Positions 8,547 to 15,050 of a stretch of 64,000 nt of DNA are shown here, in pieces. The translations under genes were made by a program, and so were the position numbers. Each line of letters begins with the position of its first letter. Positions within the stretch are counted from its first letter, which is position 1. The notes beneath the pieces were generated by a model. The model ran no database searches. It was not told where the DNA came from and saw only the letters and a program-made list of their open reading frames with translations. The stretch is taken from NCBI GenBank assembly GCA_017301975.1, contig JAFLEI010000035.1, positions 1 to 64,000 of the forward strand, read 5' to 3'. This DNA comes from Verrucomicrobiota bacterium. Lineage in GTDB: Bacteria; Verrucomicrobiota; Verrucomicrobiia; Verrucomicrobiales; Verrucomicrobiaceae.

Positions 8547-8580
8547 GGCTTGATGAGATAAAGAGTGAGATCAGCGGAAA

Positions 8581-8985
8581 TTATTTCTTCTTCGCGGCAG
8601 CGGCGGCAGCACCTGGCTTTGGACGCTTTGCACCGTATTTGGAACGGCCACGACGACGGGCATCAACACCAAGGCAGTCAAGGGTGCCGCGAACGATGTG
8701 GTAACGCACACCGGGCAAATCCTTCACACGTCCACCGCGCACCAGAACGATGCTGTGCTCCTGAAGATTGTGACCTTCACCACCGATGTAGGCGATGACT
8801 TCGAAACCGTTGGTCAGACGCACTTTAGCCACCTTACGCAAAGCGGAGTTTGGCTTTTTAGGTGTGCGAGTCATCACCTGGAGGCAGACGCCACGGCGCT
8901 GCGGGCACTTGGCAAGCGCAGGAGACTTCGACTTTACCGCCTTGTCTTTGCGGCCGTGTCTGACGAGTTGATTGATGGTGGGCAT
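8581..8985 (-). CDS. rpsL: 30S ribosomal protein S12
   Basis: This 134-residue protein, first gene of the operon here, starts MPTINQLVRHGRKDK and carries TPKKPNSALRKVAKVRL (wild-type Lys43/Lys44 near the streptomycin-resistance position) and VRGGRVKDLPGVRYHIVRG, with the Asp that RimO methylthiolates in E. coli. S12 is part of the decoding centre. The last 20 residues are Lys/Ala-rich (GAAAAAAKKK), slightly longer than usual. Confidence 0.98.
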   Translation of the reverse strand: MPTINQLVRHGRKDKAVKSKSPALAKCPQRRGVCLQVMTRTPKKPNSALRKVAKVRLTNGFEVIAYIGGEGHNLQEHSIVLVRGGRVKDLPGVRYHIVRGTLDCLGVDARRRGRSKYGAKRPKPGAAAAAAKKK

Positions 8986-9334
8986 GGTGTGAAAGAGCTG
9001 TGAACCTTGGCTTTATTCGTAGCCAGTTTCGGGGGACAGCGCGCCATGCTCACAATGAGCACACGCAGACTTTTCCGGTTCTGGTTCCGATAATGAAGAG
9101 CCTCGGTGGAGGATCTTGATTTGCCGATCTCGTTGAAGAGGCCGGGCCTTGGGGAGCGCGCATTCTGGCGAGTCCCCAACAACCCGCAAGCAGTTTTTCA
9201 GTCTTTTTGAAATAATTATTCACAATGACTCTCAGTTATTCACCAATTCAGACGAGCCATCTCGCCCATAGAGATACCTCCAAGCCGTCATTCGTGCATT
9301 TGCTCCCACCGCCAGTTTACGCCACACTGACGCC
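8986..9334. other. intergenic region upstream of rpsL (349 bp)
   Basis: The promoter of the str-S10 operon (minus strand) should lie here, along with that of the divergent secreted-protein gene. A short palindrome, GCTCACAATGAGC, spans 9048-9060, and an AT-rich stretch at 9205-9225 (AATAATTATT) is the best candidate for promoter elements. I could not find a convincing -35/-10 pair with proper spacing for either strand. No tRNA or small gene was seen. Confidence 0.5.
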
Positions 9335-9958
9335 ATGCGAATGCTGATCTCCTTCTTGTTTCTCCTGGTGACTACCCTGCCTGCCCAGCAGCCCGCTGCC
9401 GTCGAACGCAAGCTCGAATCCCTCCTGCTCATGCCTGAGCCCAAGGCCATGCGCGGTGCCTACTCCATCACCCTGCCAAACTCGCAGCAGACCGTGTTTA
9501 CCTGCTATCGCGAGAGCACCGCAGCGGTCAGCGGGGTCGAGCCCTACTCCGTGGAAGCGTTCACCAAGCTCGGCCTTAGTGTCGAATCTTTTGCCGCCCG
9601 CGCCAAGGCTGCGGCAGACAAACGCATCCTCCAGATCCGGCCCGAACTCATCAGGGGGGATGACGGCAGGATCGCCTACGCGGTCTATCGCGGGGATTCC
9701 CCGCTCTACGCCGCACTTCTCATCGCCCCTTCCCTGCCCAAGATCTTCACCGAACTTTTTGGCCCGGAAATCTGGGTGGCCACCCCGGACCGCCACTCCC
9801 TCTACGTTTTCCCCGCAAAGCCTGAGCTGCTCAATGACTTTGCCGCCGATCTCGCCGAACGCTACGCCAGCGATGCCTTCGCTGCGAGCTGCGAGATCTT
9901 CTCCCTCAAGGCTGGCGCAGAACCCCGTGTGGTGGCGTCCTTCGCAGGGCAAGAGTAA
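9335..9958 (+). CDS. hypothetical secreted protein
   Basis: No family is recognised. The 207-residue product starts MRMLISFLFLLVTTLPAQQP, a clear signal peptide with likely cleavage after the Ala of LPAQ. The rest is a mixed alpha/beta region with several Pro-rich turns and only one or two Cys; no membrane segment follows. It stands alone, divergent from the ribosomal operon and convergent with tadA. It is probably periplasmic or outer-membrane-associated. Confidence 0.75.
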   Translation: MRMLISFLFLLVTTLPAQQPAAVERKLESLLLMPEPKAMRGAYSITLPNSQQTVFTCYRESTAAVSGVEPYSVEAFTKLGLSVESFAARAKAAADKRILQIRPELIRGDDGRIAYAVYRGDSPLYAALLIAPSLPKIFTELFGPEIWVATPDRHSLYVFPAKPELLNDFAADLAERYASDAFAASCEIFSLKAGAEPRVVASFAGQE

Positions 9959-10018
9959 GCACTGCGCTTCGGACTGGGCGAAAATGCCGTTCGATCAAAG
10001 GATCAGCCCCTCCATGCC

Positions 10019-10576
10019 TCACGGTCCGTCAAAAACCACGCCACCCTCATCAGCGGCTTCTTTGGCCGCGCCCTTTTTATGTTCCAGCCCCTCGGCGCGC
10101 CGACGGCGGGCTTCGGCGAAGAATTCCTTGAGGATCCTGACGCAGTCATCATTGAGCACGCCGGGGGTGATCTCGGTGCGGTGGTTCAGATTCGGAGCCT
10201 GCAGCAGGTTCCAGAAGCCGCCCGCAGCACCGCCTTTGACGTCCGGGCAGCCGAAGATCACGCGGCGGACCCGGCAGTGCATGATGGCTCCGGCACACAT
10301 CGGACAGGGTTCCTTGGTGACGTAGAGATCGCAGTCGGTCAGCCGCCAGTCGCCCAAGGCGCTCTCAGCCTGCGTGAGCGCCAGCATTTCGGCATGGGCG
10401 GTGGCGTCCTTGAGGGTCTCCACCTGGTTCCACGCACGGCCAATGACGCTGCCCTGATGCACGATGACGGCACCGATGGGCACTTCGTCCTGCCGGGCGG
10501 CCTTGCGCGCCTGGCGAAGCGCATCGCGCATGTAATACTCGTCGTCGAAGGGATTGATGATCAGGGGCTCGTCCAC
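10019..10576 (-). CDS. tadA: tRNA-specific adenosine deaminase
   Basis: The 185-residue protein has the cytidine-deaminase fold zinc motifs of TadA: HAE at residues 61-63 (zinc ligand and proton-shuttling Glu) and PCPMCAGAI at 90-98 (two Cys ligands). TadA converts A34 to inosine in tRNA-Arg(ACG). The start is GTG (10574-10576), whose last base on the plus strand begins a perfect palindrome (10576-10594), so the start codon abuts a hairpin. A 25-residue Lys/Ala-rich C-terminal extension follows the domain. Guanine deaminase is a related alternative, but PCPMCAGAIMHCRVRRVIFG is typical of TadA. Confidence 0.93.
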   Translation of the reverse strand: MDEPLIINPFDDEYYMRDALRQARKAARQDEVPIGAVIVHQGSVIGRAWNQVETLKDATAHAEMLALTQAESALGDWRLTDCDLYVTKEPCPMCAGAIMHCRVRRVIFGCPDVKGGAAGGFWNLLQAPNLNHRTEITPGVLNDDCVRILKEFFAEARRRRAEGLEHKKGAAKEAADEGGVVFDGP

Positions 10577-10594
10577 CGCGTTTTATAAACGCGG
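10576..10594. promoter_or_regulatory. perfect inverted repeat at the tadA start codon
   Basis: CCGCGTTTTATAAACGCGG forms 8-base arms around a 3-base centre. In the tadA transcript the hairpin would end at the GTG start codon, leaving little room for a ribosome binding site. It could be an operator, a translational control hairpin, or a small terminator for upstream readthrough. Confidence 0.45.
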
Positions 10595-10645
10595 TCCGCA
10601 TCAACTCAAACCTTGAACTTTAAACCCTGAACCTTATCTCAGGGC

Positions 10646-11320
10646 ATGAATCACTCAACGCACCTCATCCTTCCCTCCCTGCTGGCCTCCGACTGGTCGA
10701 AGATCGACGTTGAAGTCAAACGTGCCGCCAACGCCGGCGCGCAATGGCTGCACCTGGATGTGATGGACGGTAATTTCGTGGACAACATCTCTTTCGGCCC
10801 GCAGATGGTGCAGGTGGTGCGGAAATGCACGGACATGTACCTGGACGTGCATCTCATGATCCACCGCCCGGATCACTATCTGGAGCGCTTCATCAAGACG
10901 GGTGTCCAGAACATCACGATCCACGTCGAGGCAAACTACGACACCAGTGTGGCCGAAACCTTGAAGCGCATCCGCGCAGCGGGCCTGCACTGCGGTCTCG
11001 CGCTGCACCCCGACACCCCCTTTGAAGCGGCACTGCCCTACGTCCGGGACATCGACCTCCTGCTGGTGATGACCGTCGTTCCTGGCTTCGGCGGTCAGCC
11101 GTTCATGGAAAAGGAAACGATGCCCAAACTGGCCGCCGCGCGTGACTACCGTGACGCACACGGTTTGAGCTTCCACCTCGAAGTCGATGGCGGCATCGCC
11201 ACCGCCACGGCCCCCATCGCCAAACAGCACGGCGCAAATCTGTACGTCTGCGGCACCTCGGCTTTCGGCGCCCCGGACATGAACCAGTCGATGCGAGATC
11301 TGGCGGCCTCCGTGGCGTGA
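10646..11320 (+). CDS. rpe: ribulose-phosphate 3-epimerase
   Basis: The 224-residue TIM-barrel enzyme interconverts ribulose-5-phosphate and xylulose-5-phosphate in the pentose phosphate pathway. Metal-ligand positions are visible: His36 and Asp38 in HLDVMDG, His69 in DVHLM, and Asp181 in LEVDGGI. The phosphate loop VVPGFGGQPF is present. Length is normal. It is monocistronic and convergent with infC, with the infC terminator in between. Confidence 0.95.
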   Translation: MNHSTHLILPSLLASDWSKIDVEVKRAANAGAQWLHLDVMDGNFVDNISFGPQMVQVVRKCTDMYLDVHLMIHRPDHYLERFIKTGVQNITIHVEANYDTSVAETLKRIRAAGLHCGLALHPDTPFEAALPYVRDIDLLLVMTVVPGFGGQPFMEKETMPKLAAARDYRDAHGLSFHLEVDGGIATATAPIAKQHGANLYVCGTSAFGAPDMNQSMRDLAASVA

Positions 11321-11322
11321 CC

Positions 11323-11353
11323 AAAAAAAGGGCAGGACTCGCGTCCTGCCCTT
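11323..11353 (-). terminator. rho-independent terminator of infC
   Basis: An 11-base-pair stem (AAGGGCAGGAC / GTCCTGCCCTT, 11328-11338 and 11343-11353) with a TCGC loop is followed on the minus strand by seven T (11323-11329). It lies 10 bases past the infC stop, and the stem could also stop rpe transcripts coming the other way. Confidence 0.9.
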
Positions 11354-11362
11354 CGTGATGAG

Positions 11363-12349
11363 TTATTCCGCAGCGGGAGCCGGGGGTGTCTCCGCTGGCG
11401 GCGCAGCCTGTGCTGGTTGCTCGCCTGGATGATCATCGTGGTGATCGTCATGATGGTCGTCGTGCTCATCATGCTTGTCCTCGCGCGGATCGTGTCCTTC
11501 GTGATGCTCGATGTCCTTGTGTTCAGTGACACCTTTGAGGTGCGTCTTGAACTTGCGCTGGCGCTGACGCTCCGGCAACGGACTGAGCTGCATGTTGATG
11601 TTTCGGCCAGCCATGCGCGGATCCTGATCGACGTGGCCCATGGTGAGCAGGTCGGCCTTGATCTTTTTGGCAAGCAGGTGTCCCAGCTCCTGATGCGCCA
11701 TCTGGCGACCGCGGAACTGCAGCTGGATGCGCACCTTGTGCCCTTCCGCAAGGAAGTCTTCAGCGTGCGTGATCTTGATCAGGTAGTCATGCGGGTCGAT
11801 GCCGATGCGGAATTTCATTTCCTTCACCTTGCCGCCCTTCTGATGCTTGTGGGCCTCCTTCTTGTGCTTCTCCTGGATGTACTTGTACTTGCCGTAATTG
11901 ACAATTTTGCACACGGGCGGATCGGCGTTTGGCGCCACTTCCACCAGATCCAGTCCGCGCTCCTTGGCGATGCGAATGGCCTGCGAAGTCGGGATCACAC
12001 CCAGCTGATGATGGCCATCCTCCTCGACCACGCGCACCTTCGGCGCACGGATGCGCTCATTGATGCGGGTTTGATCGACAAAACGCCCGTTGGGTCGGTC
12101 ACGGCCACCGGGGCGGTTGCCACCGGGACGAAACGCTCCGCTTGAGCCTTGGTACCCACCTGCTGGGCGCGCAGGTCCGGTGGGTCTTGGTGCTCCCAAG
12201 GCAGGCCCCGCAGGGCGTACGCCAGGGGCAGGTGCTGAATTGGCGGGGCCGGCCGGGCCCGCAGGCCTCGGTGGGCCGCCTGTGCCTTGGTTTTGCTGGG
12301 GACGTGGCGCAAAATTGCCGCCGCTCAACTGCTGGAATGGATTGCTTAT
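11363..12349 (-). CDS. infC: translation initiation factor IF-3 with extended termini, probable AUA start
   Basis: The central part is classical IF-3: RFVDQTRINERIRAPKVRVV, then ERGLDLVEVAPNADPPVCKI, and the C-terminal domain with KFRIGIDPHDYLIKI and HKVRIQLQFRGRQMAH. IF-3 checks start codon and initiator tRNA on the 30S subunit. With the start used here the protein is 328 residues, against about 180 normally. About 90 Pro/Gly/Ala/Arg-rich residues precede the domain, and a His/Asp/Glu-rich tail (HDEHDDHHDDHHDDHPGEQ) follows it. I chose ATA at 12347-12349 because a GGAGG lies exactly 6 bases upstream. The next conventional start, TTG at 12326-12328, has no such site. rpmI and rplT do not follow. 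Confidence 0.93.
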   Translation of the reverse strand: MSNPFQQLSGGNFAPRPQQNQGTGGPPRPAGPAGPANSAPAPGVRPAGPALGAPRPTGPARPAGGYQGSSGAFRPGGNRPGGRDRPNGRFVDQTRINERIRAPKVRVVEEDGHHQLGVIPTSQAIRIAKERGLDLVEVAPNADPPVCKIVNYGKYKYIQEKHKKEAHKHQKGGKVKEMKFRIGIDPHDYLIKITHAEDFLAEGHKVRIQLQFRGRQMAHQELGHLLAKKIKADLLTMGHVDQDPRMAGRNINMQLSPLPERQRQRKFKTHLKGVTEHKDIEHHEGHDPREDKHDEHDDHHDDHHDDHPGEQPAQAAPPAETPPAPAAE

Positions 12350-12355
12350 AGGATA

Positions 12356-12360
12356 CCTCC
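12356..12360 (-). promoter_or_regulatory. ribosome binding site deciding the infC start
   Basis: The minus strand reads GGAGG-TATCCT-ATA, a perfect Shine-Dalgarno core 6 bases before an in-frame ATA codon. The same GGAGG lies 27 bases before the in-frame TTG, too far to serve it. A rare start codon on infC matches the known autoregulation of this gene (AUU in E. coli). Confidence 0.7.
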
Positions 12361-12741
12361 GGGTGTGTTCGAAACTCCAGGCCGCCGTGTGGCAGGCACC
12401 TGGAAAAGTGTTTGGGTGAGACGCGCTGAAAAAAACATCATATCAGCACGGACTCGATTCCGACATGCACGCGCCAGCTGTGTCCCGATCATGCGGGGTG
12501 TGTGGACGCGACAAAGAAAAAATCATGCGGAGAAAGTCAGGAAAAAAGCGCTTTCAGTAGAAAGCCGCTGGCGGAGCCGTGGACTCAAACGCTGGATATA
12601 AGTAACGACTTTCAAGAGATTCAGCAAGCCGATTTATTTTCCTAGGCCAAATCTCAGGGAAATGCTGATGTATGCAAAACTTGGAAACAAAGCTCCCAAC
12701 CCAGATTCCTCTCCATTTTCCAAGGAACATGCCTCATTTCC
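12361..12741. other. intergenic region upstream of infC (about 380 bp)
   Basis: The minus strand contains an extended -10 candidate, TGATATGATG, at 12436-12445 (TG-A-TATGAT), which would give a 5' leader of about 80 bases before infC. No good -35 is seen at the matching distance. A second AT-rich spot is at 12594-12602. The rest shows no open reading frame or tRNA that I can support. Confidence 0.45.
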
Positions 12742-13032
12742 TCAGTGGTCTTTGCCGCACACCCGGCACATGAAGCGGTTGCCCCGGCCGGGGATTTCGT
12801 AGCTCTTCCCGCCGCAAAACGGACAGCTCACCGCCACACAGTTCCGCACAACCCGGCGCGTGACCATGCCCACCACCAGCCCTCCGACCAGCATCGTCAC
12901 CAGAGGGGAGATGTGGTGGCGCTCCAGCCAGCTCGAAAGCAGCCAGATGAGCCCGCAAAAAACTCCGCCGGTGATGACAGGCCCAAAAAAGCTCAGAACA
13001 AAATGGCGCGAGGAACTCATGCGACGCAGCAA
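12742..13032 (-). CDS. small membrane protein with C-terminal zinc ribbon
   Basis: Not a family I can name. The 96-residue product has two membrane segments (about residues 10-32 and 42-58) and a C-terminal zinc ribbon: CPFCGG (71-76 region), then CRVCGKDH at the end. The TTG at 13030-13032 is preceded by GGAGTGA at suitable distance and lies 4 bases after the aroE stop, suggesting translational coupling. The alternative ATG at 13018-13020 gives 92 residues and has a weaker site. The short gap places it in an operon with aroE. Confidence 0.75.
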   Translation of the reverse strand: MLRRMSSSRHFVLSFFGPVITGGVFCGLIWLLSSWLERHHISPLVTMLVGGLVVGMVTRRVVRNCVAVSCPFCGGKSYEIPGRGNRFMCRVCGKDH

Positions 13033-13036
13033 TATG

Positions 13037-13921
13037 TCACTCCGTCACGGCTTTCTGCAAGCCTGCGCGCATGACTTCCAGGGGGGCGGGCCGGTCAAAC
13101 CAGTGCTCAAAAGAGATCCCTCCCTGGTGCAGCAGCAGCGTCAGCCCGTCCACGGTCCTGGCCCCGGCCTGCCGAGCATCCGCCAGCAGCGGAGTCTCAC
13201 CACCGGCACGATAAACCATGTCAAAGACGAGGTGTCGTGCACGCAGCGCATCCGCCGGCAGCAGCTTCGCATCGGCAGGCTTCATCCCGAGAGAGGTGGC
13301 ATTCACGATCAGGTCGGTGTTTTCCAGTGCGGCTCTTAAAGCATCATCATCCCAGGAAACCACGGTCACATCCGGACAGCCGCCCAGCGCCTGAATTTCG
13401 CTGGCCACGGTTTCAGCCTTGGCCTGGGAACGATTCACGAGCTGCAGTTTCTGACATCCGCTGAGGGCGCTTTGCACCGCCACCGCACGCCCTGCGCCAC
13501 CGCCCGCGCCCACTATAAGTACACGCAGGTCTCGGATTTCTGCGCCAAACGCCTCCTTCACACTGCGCAAAAAGCCGGGGCCGTCACTGTTGTAGCCGTG
13601 CAGCTTGCCATCACGGATCGCCAGCGTGTTCACCGCACCGAGCTGACGCGCCAGCGGATCGAGCTCATCCACCGCATCCAGCGCTTCAAACTTGTGTGGA
13701 ATGGTGATGTTCACGCCAAGAAAGCCGCATTTCGCAAACTGCCGGAACGCCTCGGCCACTCGCCCTACCGGCACCTGCACCCGGATGTACTGCGCATCGA
13801 TGCCGCAGGCCTGCAGCGCTGGATTGTGCATCTGCGGACTGCGCGAATGGCCGATGGGATCGCCGATCACCGCCAGCCGCGCCGGCGGCGTGAAACGTGC
13901 GGCCACCGCATCCCAGCCCAT
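13037..13921 (-). CDS. aroE: shikimate dehydrogenase
   Basis: This enzyme reduces 3-dehydroshikimate to shikimate with NADPH in aromatic amino acid synthesis. The shikimate-binding SRSP appears in VIGDPIGHSRSPQMHN; NITIPHK holds the catalytic Lys; NTLAIRDGKLHGYNSDGPG matches the NTD region; the nucleotide loop is GAGGGAGRAV; and DGLTLLLHQG is near the end. I chose the ATG at 13919-13921, 14 residues before the domain. An upstream GTG (13973-13975) would add 18 poorly conserved residues. Length with this start is 294, slightly above the usual 270-290. Confidence 0.93.
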   Translation of the reverse strand: MGWDAVAARFTPPARLAVIGDPIGHSRSPQMHNPALQACGIDAQYIRVQVPVGRVAEAFRQFAKCGFLGVNITIPHKFEALDAVDELDPLARQLGAVNTLAIRDGKLHGYNSDGPGFLRSVKEAFGAEIRDLRVLIVGAGGGAGRAVAVQSALSGCQKLQLVNRSQAKAETVASEIQALGGCPDVTVVSWDDDALRAALENTDLIVNATSLGMKPADAKLLPADALRARHLVFDMVYRAGGETPLLADARQAGARTVDGLTLLLHQGGISFEHWFDRPAPLEVMRAGLQKAVTE

Positions 13922-14068
13922 CAAATCTTCGAATGATAAAAAATCTCCCACGCTCCAGACATGCCGCAGAACCACGGACTGTCAAAGCTGCCCGCAATTT
14001 TCCCGCTCGACATCGCGTTCCATCCGCGCTGCAATCAGTGCTTCAGTTTCCAACCAATCCTCCCACCC

Positions 14069-14932
14069 ATGCGACTCTTCTTTCCGCTGCTCACTCTCGC
14101 CGTTTCTGCGGCACTTTTCCTCGCCCAGGCCGCTGACACCGCCGTCAAGCCACTGCGCGTCCTCATCGTCGCGGGCGGCTGCTGCCATGAATATGACAAG
14201 CAGCACCTCGTGCTCAAAGAAGGCATCGAGTCGCGCCTGAACGCCATCGTGGATGTCGCCTACAATCCCGACAAAACCACCAAGGCCACCTTTGAAATCT
14301 ACAAGGCCAAGGATTGGGCCAAGGACTTCGATGTGATCATCCACGACGAATGCAGTGCCGATGTGACGGACCCCGCCTACGTCGCCGCCATTCTCGATGC
14401 CCACAAGGCCGGCAAGCCCGCCATCAATCTCCACTGCGCCATGCACAGTTACCGCTGGGGCAACTTCCGCGAACCCGTGAAAGCCGGCGCCGACAACTCG
14501 GGCTGGTATGAAATGATCGGCCTGCAATCGACCGGCCACGGCCCGCAGCAGCCCATCGCCATCACCTTCACCGACAAAACCCACCCGATCACTCAGGGTC
14601 TCGAAAACTGGACCACCATCAACGAAGAGCTCTACAACAACATCCAGATCCTCACCGGCAAGCCTCTCGCCACCGGCGTGCAGATCGTGCCACCAAAGGC
14701 CAAGAAGGGCGAAACCCTGCCCCCTGACGCCAAGCCCACCGAAGCCACCAGCGTCGTCGCCTGGACGAACGAATACGGCCCGAACAAGACCAAGGTCTTC
14801 AGCACCACCATCGGCCACAACACCGCCACCGTCGGCGATGCCCGCTACCTGGATCTGATCACCCGCGGCATCCTCTGGACCACCGGCCACATCAATGAAA
14901 ACGGCAAAGCGGAGCCCGGATACGGCAAGTAA
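14069..14932 (+). CDS. secreted ThuA-like domain protein
   Basis: The 287-residue protein begins MRLFFPLLTLAVSAALFLAQ, a signal peptide. The mature part has the ThuA-like glutamine-amidotransferase-type fold: LRVLIVAGGCCHEYDKQ, DVIIHDE, and INLHCAMHSYRWG in place of a classical nucleophile elbow. ThuA-like proteins are numerous and secreted in Verrucomicrobiota and Planctomycetota and are thought to act in sugar metabolism; the substrate is unknown. The ATG chosen directly precedes the signal peptide; the frame stays open upstream to 13961. A strong terminator follows. Confidence 0.85.
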   Translation: MRLFFPLLTLAVSAALFLAQAADTAVKPLRVLIVAGGCCHEYDKQHLVLKEGIESRLNAIVDVAYNPDKTTKATFEIYKAKDWAKDFDVIIHDECSADVTDPAYVAAILDAHKAGKPAINLHCAMHSYRWGNFREPVKAGADNSGWYEMIGLQSTGHGPQQPIAITFTDKTHPITQGLENWTTINEELYNNIQILTGKPLATGVQIVPPKAKKGETLPPDAKPTEATSVVAWTNEYGPNKTKVFSTTIGHNTATVGDARYLDLITRGILWTTGHINENGKAEPGYGK

Positions 14933-14968
14933 CCCTCCTTTTTCACGCCACAGCGTGATTTCCACGAA

Positions 14969-15000
14969 TGCCCGGAGCCACCCTCCGGGCATTTTATTTT
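14969..15000 (+). terminator. rho-independent terminator after the ThuA-like gene
   Basis: A 9-base-pair stem TGCCCGGAG / CTCCGGGCA (14969-14977 and 14983-14991) with a 5-base loop is followed by TTTTATTTT. It lies 37 bases after the stop codon. Confidence 0.9.
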
Positions 15001-15050
15001 CCAACTCGACACAGTTTCTCACCCCGAGCAGCGTTTTAGCAGTCTGCCCC

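Noticed and set aside
5835..8561. A 908-codon plus-strand open frame opposite fusA and rpsG
   Set aside because: It is the antisense shadow of highly conserved EF-G and S7 genes, which have clear motifs on the minus strand; a long antisense frame is common opposite GC-rich genes.
12541..12602. A tRNA-like stretch upstream of infC (GCCGCTGGCGGAGCCGTGG...)
   Set aside because: No acceptor stem, anticodon arm or T-loop with GTTCRA could be built.
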